From contig MNCI01035320.1 in NCBI GenBank assembly GCA_015680685.1, positions 107,317 through 171,316 on the forward strand: a DNA stretch of 64,000 nt, in the 5' to 3' direction. The notes under the pieces were generated by a model that worked only from the letters and a program-made list of their open reading frames with translations, ran no database searches and was not told where the DNA came from. A program made the position numbers and the translations under genes. Source of the stretch: Gnetum montanum (Eukaryota > Streptophyta > Gnetopsida > Gnetales > Gnetaceae). Of this stretch, positions 23,557 through 33,599 are shown piece by piece; the stretch's first letter is position 1; the number at the start of each line of letters is the position of its first letter.

Positions 23557-24760
23557 AAGCGCAAAATACCACAAGAAACTTGATAAAAGCTTTGTCCCTT
23601 GCCACTTGACTAGACATTAGCGTACCGGGTTTTGTTGTAAGGGATTAAAAAAGGTGAGATTGGTAGCTGGTAGGAGAGAAGGGATTGTGGGGATTGGTGA
23701 CTGCCCAAGGGATCATGCTGGGGAAATGGGATGCTTAGGTGTGCGGCATGCCGGTCCTCGTCGATAGCCATTTTTTTTGGTAGACTTGGAATTCAGGCAT
23801 GCGATGCGCGTCCTTTGGCGGAACAGTGCTCTTGGTTAGTGTTCAAGAGAGCTTGTTGTCAATGCCAAAGCCACGGGGTGATGTTTTGCATTATTTGGAG
23901 GAACAGAATCCTTTTTTGGGGAAACTGTAAGTGGAGAGCCAAAGCCATGCTACAGGATATTTCTTGATTACTTTTGACATAAGTACCTATTTTCAAGACC
24001 GATGCCTTCCTGCCAGGGGCTTATATGGGAAGTGCCAAGGCTCCCGTTTTTTGTTTTGTTTTGTAAACTTGTACTTGTACTCATGTGTGAACATTGTGTT
24101 TTGTGTGTTGTGACTACTGTAATGTTTTGCAGTGTGCAATAGTTTGGTGAATAGATAGTGAATTTTCGGGGGAATGGAAATGTACGGGTTAACGGTTTGA
24201 TTTAGTTTTGCTAGGTGGATTAATGGACATTGCTTGATCTTGCTGCCCGTGATGAAATGCACTCTCGTACGAGTACTTCTGAGCATCATCCTGCAAACAT
24301 AACTCCAAGGAGACAAGAAAACCATGAGTAAATAAATGAGCTTAGATCAAAATAGCTGGAGGTGAACAAAAATGCTGGGGGCGATTCGGGGCACTGAGTG
24401 CGAATGTCGACGATGTTGATGAGATTGTGTGCCGATGAGGGATGCAATGATTTTGATGAATGAATACGGCTGTGGAGTGAAGAGTTGGAGATGAACGTGC
24501 CAGTTTACAGTCTTAACGGACTATCAAGGGTTAGTTTTGTGTCGTAACCCATTGGACATTGCCCGTTTAGCGTCATGGCCGACGGTACATTGCCAGTTTC
24601 GAGTCTCAGCAGACCATGCAGAGGCAAGCTAGTTTATAGTCTTAGCAGACTCTGATGGTTGAGATGGTGGTAGTTTACTGTCGTGCCAGATAGATGCTAG
24701 TTTATCATCGTTGCAAACACTGTGGTATTAGTTTTAAGTCATAACCATGGATTGTTCTAT
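23557..24760 (-). other. 3' untranslated region of element D
   Basis: Between the polypurine tract and the end of integrase I see no coding sequence. From about 24490, loose units with (G/C)(T/C)AGTTTA(T/C)AGTC(G/T)T(G/A) begin and lead into the regular 37-bp array. The small open frames here lack recognisable domains. Confidence 0.5.
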
Positions 24761-24908
24761 GGTACCAGTTTATCATCATGATTCCAGGACTAGCTGTGGT
24801 ATCAGTTTATAGTTGTGATTCCAGGACTAGCTGTGGTATTAGTTTATAGTCGTGATTCCAAGACTAGTTATGGTATCAGTTTATAGTCGTGATTCCAGGA
24901 CTAGTACG
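24761..24908. repeat. 37-bp tandem repeat, four copies, after integrase of D
   Basis: Four adjoining 37-bp units starting at 24761, 24798, 24835 and 24872, each GGTA(C/T)(C/T)AGTTTAT then (A/C)(G/A)T(C/T)(G/A)TGATTCCA(G/A)GACTAG. Degenerate relatives extend left to about 24490. The position corresponds to the repeats at 10085-10185 in C. Confidence 0.8.
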
Positions 24909-24923
24909 TACCTGAGCTCAAAT

Positions 24924-25139
24924 TTATGTATAAAACGGTTTTAGGAACAAGTGATTGGTTGGATTTGCAAATTCTTTTCCGTCCATGTCAGCTAACTTGA
25001 AAGCTCCATTGTTGAATGCTTTGATGACCAGGTAAGGCCCTTCCCAGTTGACTGAGAATTTATCAGGGTGTTCTCGAACAACCTTAAGCATGAGGTCTCC
25101 TTCTTTGATGGGGCATTTATGCACGTCATGCCGATGTCA
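24924..25139 (-). pseudogene. Integrase C-terminal domain of D, after an in-frame stop
   Basis: This continues the integrase frame beyond a TGA at 25139-25137 (a CGA-type codon changed by C-to-T). It encodes the C-terminal domain with IKEGDLMLKVV, GPYLVIKAF and a final FLKPFYT, like the GPY/F-type DNA-binding end of Ty3/gypsy integrases. About 66 codons lie after the first Met past the stop. Confidence 0.8.
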
Positions 25140-25283
25140 TTGCCGCTGTTGTTTTTGGTACCATTCGATCTGATCAAGTGCGCGTACGCGCTCCTCCTCC
25201 ACCGAGTCCAGGTCAATGATGCGTAGATCATTGTTTTGCTCGTCGTCGAGAAGTCCAGAAAGTGTGATCCTTAGAGATGGTAC

Positions 25284-26753
25284 CTATAATTCCAAAGGTA
25301 AAACATCTTTTGAACCATAAACAAGACTGTACGGATTTTTACCTGTCGAGGTCCGGTGTGTAGTACGGTATGCCCACAATGCATACACCAGTTGTTTGTG
25401 CCATCTTCGTTTACTTTGGGCAAGCATATTTTTGAGTATTATGATGATTTTCTTATTTTTTTCTTCTGCCTGCCCATTGCTCTGAGGATAGTAAGGGGAT
25501 GAAAATGAATGTTTGATCCCTAGACTATCACAAAACGTTTTGGTCTTGGCACTGCTAAACTGTGGCCTGTTGTCAGTGATGATTGTCATGGGAATGCCAA
25601 AACGGGTTGCAATGTTTTTGAGGATGAAGTGGCACACATGTTTAGAAGTAGTTTTGCGAAGGGGCACAACTTCCACCCATTTCGTGAAATATTCGGTTGC
25701 TGTTATGATAAAACCATGCCCGACAGAAGATGTGGGTGTTATCGGGCCTATAAGGTCTAATCCCCACTTTTGAAAGGGCCATGTGATTTGCACTGTATGC
25801 AACTCATTCGGTGGGACATGGATTAGATTACTGTGTTTCTGACAAGTACTACATGTTTTGACCTTGGACAGACAGTTGTACTCCATGTGTGGGCAATAGT
25901 AGCCTAAGCGTCTTATTTTGGTTGCCATTGCCTTCTGTGCAATGTGTCCCCCGCATATTCTGTCGTGTACTTGTTCAACAATTGTTTGGGCTTTGGTACT
26001 ATTGACGCATGTCAGTAGTATGCCTTTGTAGGATCGGCGACACAATGTGTCTCCTATTAGTGTGTATTGTCTAGAACGTTTGCATACTGCGTCCTTTTGT
26101 GCGTTTGTTAAATGTTGTGGCGTTTTGCTGCGCAGAAGATATTCCTTTACGTCATCATACCATTCATTAGCATGTGTTGTACTGACAGATGCGATTGGCA
26201 GCATGTCGAGAGTATCGGTTATGGGCTCAGCACAACTGGTTACGGAGCTTGGTAATGCATGAAACATGTCAGGGGATATGTTTAAGGCCAAGGTTGCTAA
26301 TGTGTCTGCAATGGTATTGTCATTCCTGGAGACGTGTTGGACATCGACACTTTCGAATTGTTTAAGTAGGTGTTTAGCCAAATCACAGTATGGTTGTAAG
26401 TGTTGCGCTTTACATGTATAGACATTCGTGACTTGGTTTACGACTAGTTGTGAGTCCCCTCTGACTACAAGCCGTGTAATGTTAGAAGCTAATGCAGCCG
26501 CGAGACCTCTAAGGAGGCCTTCATACTCTGCTATGTTATTAGTACAATGAAAATTGAAGCGATAAGAAAAAGGTTTAATTTCCCCAGAGGGGTATGTGAT
26601 TACAGTGGCAGCACTTCCTCCTCGAGAGGTGGATGCTCCATCGAAGTTTAGAATGGCATCGTAGTTATCTGGCACCGTATCTATTGCATTTACATTTTCA
26701 TCTGGGAATTCGGGTTCTATTGTACCTAGATCTTGTGTTGGCGACGTAGTCAT
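25284..26753 (-). CDS. Archaeal-type RNase H plus integrase of element D
   Basis: An open stretch of 489 residues inside the pol frame. Residues about 33-155 form the second, archaeal-type RNase H that marks Tat/Ogre elements; its acidic residues are present (D38 in NFDGAS, E78 in AEYEGL, D100 in RGDSQ, D150 in NTIADT). Residues 263-304 are the integrase zinc finger (H263, H270, C301, C304). The integrase core has D333 (LDLIGP), D394 (IITDNR) and E430 (NGQAEE) with the classic 35-residue D-E spacing. TDNR replaces the usual TDNG. The frame continues both ways past single TGA stops, so the printed start is not the true one. It would insert element DNA into the nucleus genome. Confidence 0.93.
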   Translation of the reverse strand: MTTSPTQDLGTIEPEFPDENVNAIDTVPDNYDAILNFDGASTSRGGSAATVITYPSGEIKPFSYRFNFHCTNNIAEYEGLLRGLAAALASNITRLVVRGDSQLVVNQVTNVYTCKAQHLQPYCDLAKHLLKQFESVDVQHVSRNDNTIADTLATLALNISPDMFHALPSSVTSCAEPITDTLDMLPIASVSTTHANEWYDDVKEYLLRSKTPQHLTNAQKDAVCKRSRQYTLIGDTLCRRSYKGILLTCVNSTKAQTIVEQVHDRICGGHIAQKAMATKIRRLGYYCPHMEYNCLSKVKTCSTCQKHSNLIHVPPNELHTVQITWPFQKWGLDLIGPITPTSSVGHGFIITATEYFTKWVEVVPLRKTTSKHVCHFILKNIATRFGIPMTIITDNRPQFSSAKTKTFCDSLGIKHSFSSPYYPQSNGQAEEKNKKIIIILKNMLAQSKRRWHKQLVYALWAYRTTHRTSTGKNPYSLVYGSKDVLPLEL

Positions 26754-26846
26754 TTGATTTGTTATGGCTTGCCCTTTGACTGACGATTGTGCTACGTAGC
26801 GCAGGTCAAACTCAGCTATGATGGCCTTCCAACGGGCTATCCTGCT

Positions 26847-28190
26847 TCATTCGTAGATATTTCCAGTTATAGCTCTAAGTACATTATCTTTGCAAATTAT
26901 GTTAGCTTGGTTTTGGAAAAGATAATGTCGCCGTTTCTTTAAAGAGAAAACTAAAGATAAACATGACTTCTCTACGTCATTGTATCTTTTTTCGTGGGCA
27001 ACTAATGCATGGCTCAGGTAGTATACAGGGACTTCAGTTCTGTCATCTTGTTTCTGGCAAAGCATAGACGCGATTGATGATTCTGATGTGGCCATGTAGA
27101 TGTAAAATGACTTGTCATTTTTGGGTGGGTACACCGTGGGTAGTCGAGCGAGCACTGTCTTAATATTGTCAAATGCTTCTTGGCATTGCGGGGTCCATTC
27201 GAAATGGACATTTTTGCNNNNNNNNNNNNNNNNNNNNNNNNNNNNNNNNNNNNNNNNNNNNNNNNNNNNNNNNNNNNNNNNNNNNNNNNNNNNNNNNNNN
27301 NNNNNNNNNNNNNNNNNNNNNNNNNNNNNNNNNNNNNNNNNNNNNNNNNNNNNNNNNNNNNNNNNNNNNNNNNNNNNNNNNNNNNNNNNNNNNNNNNNNN
27401 NNNNNNNNNNNNNNNNNNNNNNNNNNNNNNNNNNNNNNNNNNNNNNNNNNNNNNNNNNNNNNNNNNNNNNNNNNNNNNNNNNNNNNNNNNNNNNNNNNNN
27501 NNNNNNNNNNNNNNNNNNNNNNNNNNNNNNNNNNNNNNNNNNNNNNNNNNNNNNNNNNNNNNNNNNNNNNNNNNNNNNNNNNNNNNNNNNNNNNNNNNNN
27601 NNNNNNNNNNNNNNNNNNNNNNNNNNNNNNNNNNNNNNNNNNNNNNNNNNNNNNNNNNNNNNNNNNNNNNNNNNNNNNNNNNNNNNNNNNNNNNNNNNNN
27701 NNNNNNNNNNNNNNNNNNNNNNNNNNNNNNNNNNNNNNNNNNNNNNNNNNNNNNNNNNNNNNNNNNNNNNNNNNNNNNNNNNNNNNNNNNNNNNNNNNNN
27801 NNNNNNNNNNNNNNNNNNNNNNNNNNNNNNNNNNNNNNNNNNNNNNNNNNNNNNNNNNNNNNNNNNNNNNNNNNNNNNNNNNGTGTTCGATGTCTCTAGC
27901 TAGATGCGGCTCTAATAATGCGCTTAATTTTAGAATTTTAATTTTCCCATCAGGCATGGTGATGGGAGTTTCGGTTAGAGGATCTTCGGTAATATTTTCG
28001 GCTTCTATGTCGAGGGATTTTGTCATACCCTCATAGTCGTTAACCGTTTGCTGTGTTGAAGCTATTATTGCATTGTTCGTTGATGAGCTCGCATGGATGA
28101 GATTCATGTCGATATTCATTTCAACCTCGCCGTATGATCCATCAATAACTAACGGCTTAGTTAAGTGCTTGCAATCCATTAGGCTAGTTC
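26847..28190 (-). pseudogene. pol of D: pre-RT segment, RT (in gap) and RNase H
   Basis: The high part (28190-27883) is an open pre-RT segment (LVIDGSYGEV, ITMPDGKIK, LEPHLARDIEH). The RT core is lost in the N gap 27218-27882. After the gap comes the standard RNase H (LARLPTVYPPK, YYLSHALVAHEKRY, LKKRRHYLF) at about 27200-26850. A TGA at 26849-26847 (CGA-type change) separates it from the next segment in the same frame. A CAG|GA acceptor at 28193-28191 suggests that this exon is joined by splicing to the protease side, as known for Ogre. Confidence 0.8.
27218..27882. other. Assembly gap (665 N)
   Basis: A run of N spans what should be most of the reverse transcriptase domain of D. Its size is near the expected RT length but may be arbitrary. 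Confidence 0.98.
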
Positions 28191-28212
28191 CTGTCAATAA
28201 ATAGAGAGCTTG
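28185..28212 (-). other. Probable splice acceptor before RT of D
   Basis: On the minus strand CTCTCTATTTATTGACAG|GA places a pyrimidine-rich tract and CAG directly before the conserved pre-RT coding region. Element C has TTTTGGTTGACATGTAG|GA at the matching place (13689/13690). I could not find a convincing matching donor near the protease end. Confidence 0.5.
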
Positions 28213-28290
28213 GTGAGTTAGCGATGGTCGTTTTATGTCTTTTGGCAACTTTTAGTGTATATGTATGACAGTAGATTAATGTGACAGTAA

Positions 28291-28458
28291 AACGGCAGTT
28301 TAATGCCTTACCGGGCAACGAATGACAGTTTAATGCCTTACCGGGCAACGAACAACAGTTTAATGCCTTACCGGGCAATGAACGGTATAGTTAAATGTCT
28401 TACAGGGCAACGAACGGCAGTTTAATGCCTTATCGGGCAAAGAACGTCAGTTTAATGA
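28291..28458. repeat. About 30-bp tandem repeat between RT and antisense gene of D
   Basis: Five to six units of AACGAACGGCAGTTTAATGC plus CTTACCGGGC, about 30 bp each with small length changes. It lies between the start of pol (minus) and the promoter of the + strand gene. Confidence 0.8.
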
Positions 28459-28559
28459 CGAAATTTTACGTTTTATTCAGTTTATGTATGTAATTTTTAT
28501 GTATTTTTGAAAAATTTAAGGCAAATCTGAAAAAGCGTGAAAAACGAGGCAAAAAGCAA

Positions 28560-28650
28560 GAAAAACTAAAGGGCGGAGGCGGCGTCAGCGTCAGCGTCGG
28601 CGTCGGCATCGGTGTGCTATAAAAGGGGAAAAGGGGCTTCATTTGTCATT
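28560..28650 (+). promoter_or_regulatory. Promoter of the antisense gene in D
   Basis: A GGCGTC/GGCGTCAGCG-rich stretch precedes a TATA box TATAAAAG at 28618-28625, with a likely start site near 28650. The ATG is at 28809. This is a canonical plant core promoter pointing away from pol, on the strand opposite to the element's own genes. Confidence 0.65.
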
Positions 28651-28675
28651 TTACTTTCTGAGCGTGAGCATGAAC

Positions 28676-29430
28676 TGCGAGCGAAACCCCAGCGTAGATG
28701 CCGAGCGAAACCCCAGCGTAGACGCCGAGAGAGAAACCTCAGCGTAGGCGCCGAGAGAGAAACCCCAGCGTAGACGCCGACCAAAGGAACCACAGCGTAT
28801 ACGCCGAGATGGGCAGAGGTAAGGAAATGGAAGGCCAAGGAAAGAAAGGACCAGAGCTGACGTTCGCGGAGGAGAGCGAGGTGATGTTGCAGTGCCTACC
28901 CCGCCCGAGCCTTCCTGCATGTCCTGGATCTTCCAGCAAGTAGGCTCTTGACCCTATTTTTTTTTATTTTTCCTCGTCTATTTTTGTAGCGTAGACAGTT
29001 AGCATACAGGGTTTTGGCGTATACGCCAAGTGTAAACGGTTCAGGGTATTGTACCGGCGTAGACGCCGCGTGTGTTTTCAGCGTAGACTGTCACGGCTTC
29101 GTTTTTCGGTGTTCAGTGTAGACGATTGTCAGCGTATACGCTCAGCGGATACGCCGAGCGTAGACACAGGTACTTGCTTCTGGCGTAGATGGTCTATGCT
29201 CAGCGTATACGTCGAGGGTTTCCAGAGTGTATACGCTGAGCGTAAGTTGGATATTTCGCAGCGTAAACCTGTTCGGTGTAAAGTCTTGTTATGTACAGCG
29301 TAGATAGTTTTTAGCATGTACGCCTAGCGTATACGCCGAGCATAATAGTTTGTCTCTACGCCTAGCATATATGCCAAGTGTAACTGTTTGTCTCTACGCC
29401 TAGCGTATACGCCGAGCGTAACAGTTAGAA
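28676..29430. repeat. GCGTA(G/T)ACGC palindrome array in leader and intron 1 of the antisense gene
   Basis: About five ordered units of AGCGTAGACGCCGAG(A/C)GAAACC (28690-28800) lie in the 5' leader. More scattered GCGTATACGC and GCGTAGACGC motifs fill intron 1 (28980-29430). The same palindrome fills the LTR promoter and the gag leader (37720-38030) of this element. Confidence 0.75.
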
Positions 29431-32400
29431 AAATTTTCCGCGAATGTCCATTTTTCAAAATGAAGTTTTCGGTATGATTAATCTTTGGGGTTTTAATGGC
29501 TTGCAGGGACGTTGAACCTCCCCTTCTAGTGGTTGAGCTAGTTGGGGTGTTGACATGGTTTGGTCCCATTGAGGGCAGTGAACCGACCCCAGACTTAACC
29601 GTTGAGAACAATGGGGTCTGGTTTCGGGACGGAGCCTGCAAATTTTTAGCCTTCATACTAGACCATTTCAGGGTTGTGATTTGGTCCCACCTAGGCAAGG
29701 ATGTGGTGCGGAGCATCATCGAGGCCATGTTACCCGGTGCAGCGGAGGGTATCAGAATATTTATGGAAGATATTGATGAAGGGCCACTTGTCGCCGAGGG
29801 TGTTCCCCCCGGTGGTCCAAAATCTGCCCGTCCATTGATGCGTGTGTGGGATCGTCTACCGCGGGGGCCTAACTATATCAACGACACGTTATTCCTAGCT
29901 GGCCGCGCGCACACCTTGTTTCAGAATCCGCCCAGCACAGTATACCGGGTGGAAAGGTAATTTTGTTTTAACTTTGGTTGTTCCTCTTTTTTATATTCAA
30001 ATATTTGCTCTTTTTCTAACACATGTTTTCGCCTTTCCGTAGGCCGAAAGTTACAAAAGAAGGGGCCTACGCAGGCGATGATGGGCTTGCATTGGCGCGT
30101 ACAGCTTTGGAGGTGTTCATGGTGGGCCCCACCCTTCGCGGGGCTATTTTGGCCCACACTAGCGGCGCCATGAAGAACTTCCACAAGAAGTTTTCTAAGG
30201 CATTTGCACAATGCACCGCGCGTGGATGGCTGCACGCCGACTGGTCCCCTAATGGACCAATTTTTTCATCTGCTTCTGATCTGGGCGAAACCTCAAAATC
30301 TAACACGGAGAGTAAGTGGCAATGTTTTCTAAATGTCATGATGTGTTTGTTCCATCGCCAAGTGTTAAAGTAATATGAGGGTGTTGGATTTGTCTCTACA
30401 GCTGGCACTACCTCTAGCGGGGATTCTGTTGTAACCGGGCGGACTGAAGCGACTCTCTCCATGAAATTCGGTGAAACCGTTGCCGCCCAGAAGTGGCTAC
30501 GGGTAAAAGCCCCGCCATCCATTATTGCCTATTTAGAACATGCCGGCCTCATGGCGCTCTTCGCGGCCCCTAGCCCGAACGTGTCTATAGCGGAGATGAT
30601 CGGGATCGTGGATTCGTTTGACAAATCTATTTCTTGCTATAGCGCTCGTATTAAGGGCGTTAAAATAATTTTTGAATTATCGCCCCAATTTTTTGCGGAC
30701 TTGTTTGGCATGCCTACAGGTGGTGTAAATATTGTTTTAGATAGGACGCACAAAGAAATTCACACGATCCGCGCCTTAGAGGATTGGTTAGGGGTGACGA
30801 AGGGCGCCAAAGGATTTCCAATGCAGGGGACGACGAAAGTTGAGGAAGTCAACGAGCTTTATCCCTTATTTCAGGCGCGTCTGTTTCCGAAGACTCTATC
30901 GCAGGTTAAGAGTCTCGGGGTTGAAGCAGTGCGAGTCGTGCGTACTGTTCTAGAGGCTTACGTGCGCTACAATTGGGCTGACTTCTTATTATCGGGCATG
31001 ACTAAAGAGATAGCGTGGCTACGTTTGAACATAGACGCTCAGTTCCATTTTACCTTTGCCTTTTTTGCCGGTTATGTTCGTCGTTTGGCCGAATTTCTAG
31101 TGGTTCGTGGGGAGGACAGATATGTTTTGCGTGATAGGAATCAGTTATCTTGCCCCTGGATAAACCACCTATTCTACATGGCTAAGTCCCAAGATGCCCC
31201 CGAGGGGATTGATGAATCCCTTACAATCACTACGGGTGGATCGTCTGGCGCCTCGCTCCATACGCGCGACAGTGTAGGGTTGGAACCGAACGAAATATCC
31301 TACACTGCCAAAAAGGCGGAGCGGGTAGTCAAGGACCCAATAGACAAAGCCAAATCGAAGTTGGCAAAGCATGACCGCACAGTTGAGGAGACCAGTGAGG
31401 TTGAGCTGCCCAAAGTAAAGCGGATTCGGTTTAAAATACCTGGTAAACCTCTTGTTTTCTTTACTTCGCTTATCTTGCAAATAGTTTTAATGATTAATGG
31501 TTGTATGCGACTAACTTCATCTGTTTTGTGTTGAGAAGTCAAGAGACATGATTTGTAGACTATACCTAAGGATGAAGAGTTAACTGACCTGGCGGGAGGG
31601 ACTGAAGTGCTGGGGGAAGGAACTGGAAACACTGAACCACTAGATGATCAAGCGGAGACTGAAGAGATGTTCAGTGATTTTCTTAAAGGCAACTTGGACC
31701 TTGGAGACCCTCCCACACTGGAAGAGACTGGAGGGAATAGTATGTCTCTTTACTTAGTTGTGCAGCCTAATATATTCCGGGATTATCTCATTGTGAATTT
31801 TTCGTTTGACTCAGAGGGGAGAAAGACCATCCCTGAGATGGAGTCAGAAGTCCCCCCTGAAGTGCCGCCAAAGGTTAGCACTTCGTGCACTGATGGACCT
31901 TTTACTTGGATGGAAATGCCAAGTAAAAGGGATTTCGTAGCTGGTGTGGCTGAAGAGGTCGTTGAGCGGATCGAAGGGATCCATCCTAAAATAGGTATGG
32001 GAACATCCAAAGATCTTTACTATGTTAGAGTTTGATTCCTGATTTTGTCTGTTCTAACGTTTGTCTTTTCCCTATGCAAAGGTGCCCAACTGAGGTGGGA
32101 TCCGTCGGAGACTGTCACCATAGAGAGCCTGCCCACCCTTTCCCTAGAAATTGAACAAATACCCAGACCCGTTTACGAAGAGGTAGCAGAGGGCTTTGTT
32201 CACAATGCTAAAGCGGTATGGACGTGTAGGCGATCCATTGAGCAATTATGGCTCCAGATTCAAGCGAAAGAGAAAGAGGCTTCTGAACTAACGGTGGAAC
32301 GTGACGATCTGAAGGCCCGGTACGAATTCACCGCAGCCAGATTAGACAATGATCACTCTTGGTGGACCTCCAAGGTCACGTATACGAGGTATTGGAACCT

Positions 32401-33069
32401 ACTCAATCGTCACGCAGGATTGATATGGAGACTAGGGGAGCGCAGGGCTCAAATCGAATTGCTGAACACCAAATGCCACGACTGGAAGGCTTTCACCTCC
32501 AAAGTACGCAAATGGGGGTAAGATGAGAAGAACCACAAGCACCAGTATAAGAAGTCACTAAAAGAAATGTCTATTGAGAAGTGACAGTTGGAAATGTTTG
32601 TGGAAGACCTTGGTCTGCGCTTTGCCTTTGACACATTCGCCCAAAACACAATTGTAGAGATGGAATCCCCTAAACGGCGGATAACAACCGCTTCTGGGGA
32701 GGTGTTAGTGGGGGAGTTCCCTTTGAAACGTCCCACCTGGTCGGATGTTGACAAGGGAAAGGCTCTGGCAGATGTTGACTTGGGTCTCGATGGGATAGAT
32801 TGGGCAAGTGTTTCCGAAGAGGAAATCCTGTGGCGACTGGAATTTGGCTTGGGGGGATCTCCTATGGTAAGCATTTCATCTTTATGAAGTTAGTTGATTG
32901 AATAATATTTGAAATTTTGACATTCGCTTATTCTCGTGTTGGTTATTTTTTTTTTTGGTCTTTCCAGGATGAAGGTGGCGATGAAACTGGAGGGGCTGGC
33001 CCCAGTGGAGCAGGGGCTTCTGATGCTGGCAGGTCCAAAAGGGACGATCATCATGTCCCAGATGTTTAG
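28809..33069 (+). CDS. Eight-exon antisense gene of D: HAD (FCP1-like) domain, unrecognised domain, coiled-coil tail
   Basis: Exons by splice signals: 28809-28939, 29507-29956, 30043-30311, 30402-31442 (or 31414), 31559-31739, 31815-31994, 32082-32866, 32968-33069; about 1040 codons. Seven introns have GT...AG ends and phases agree, except at exon 4/5, where the donor at 31415 fits phase but the one at 31443 fits conservation. Exons 2-3 resemble FCP1/SCP phosphatases: LLVVELVGVL, NGVWFRDGACKFL, VVIWSHL, LMRVWDRLP, FQNPPSTVY, AGDDGL. The nucleophile Asp is Glu and the later Asp pair is missing, so phosphatase activity is unlikely. Exon 4 (IKGVKI, FFADLFGMP) is shared by copies in B and C and loosely recalls plant transposon/mobile domains. 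Exon 7 is charged and helical; exon 8 ends Gly/Asp-rich. Two stops in exon 7 (TAA 32519, TGA 32582) fit C-to-T decay. Role unknown. Confidence 0.7.
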
Positions 33070-33599
33070 CATTGTAGCTCTTAAGTTGTTTTATTTTTTT
33101 GTTTTTTGACTCAGATTTATACTGGAACTGTAACTTGAAGATTGTGGAATGGACAGAGACGGTTGATTGTATGTAATAACTATATAAATATTTTTTGTTG
33201 ATTTTGAGTTTATCATGAGATAGACATGTAAAAATATTTTGGTTTGTTTCCTGTTTTAAGTGTATTACTAAAATGTGATTATAAAAGTAAAGCGAAAAGC
33301 ATGTACTAGTTTATGGCCATTTCGGGCCCCATGAGTAGTTTATGGCCATTTCGGGCCCCTTGCGTAATCAGGGAATGTTTTGGAGGATGTGGATAGATTT
33401 CTTGGTCAATCGATCGTTGCTGATCATGGCTAGTTTTATGTCATTGTGGACATGATAGTTAAATGTAATTTCGGACTGGGAGTGGCATTTAATTTTTTCC
33501 TGTTTTATTGTAGTTTAGTGTCATTTCGAACTTGTTATAGTTTAACGTCATTTCGGACTTTTTGTAGTTTAACGTCATTTCGGACTGAGAGTGATAGTA
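33070..33599. repeat. Spacer with irregular AGTTTA..GTCATTTCGGAC repeats between antisense gene and protease
   Basis: No coding. From 33305 to 33600 about six units share TAGTTTA(A/T)(C/G)G(T/C)CATTTCGG(A/G)C, with gaps between them. These lie between the 3' end of the + strand gene and the end of the minus-strand protease ORF, the third border with this repeat theme. Any polyadenylation signals of either transcript should be here. Confidence 0.6.

Noticed and set aside
27112-28036. Large + strand open frames across 27.1-28.0 kb
   Set aside because: They are made of N; the real coding here is pol on the minus strand.
28809-33069. A normal host phosphatase gene in the genome
   Set aside because: It lies inside an LTR element with a target duplication, has sister copies at the same place in two other elements, and lacks the catalytic Asp residues.
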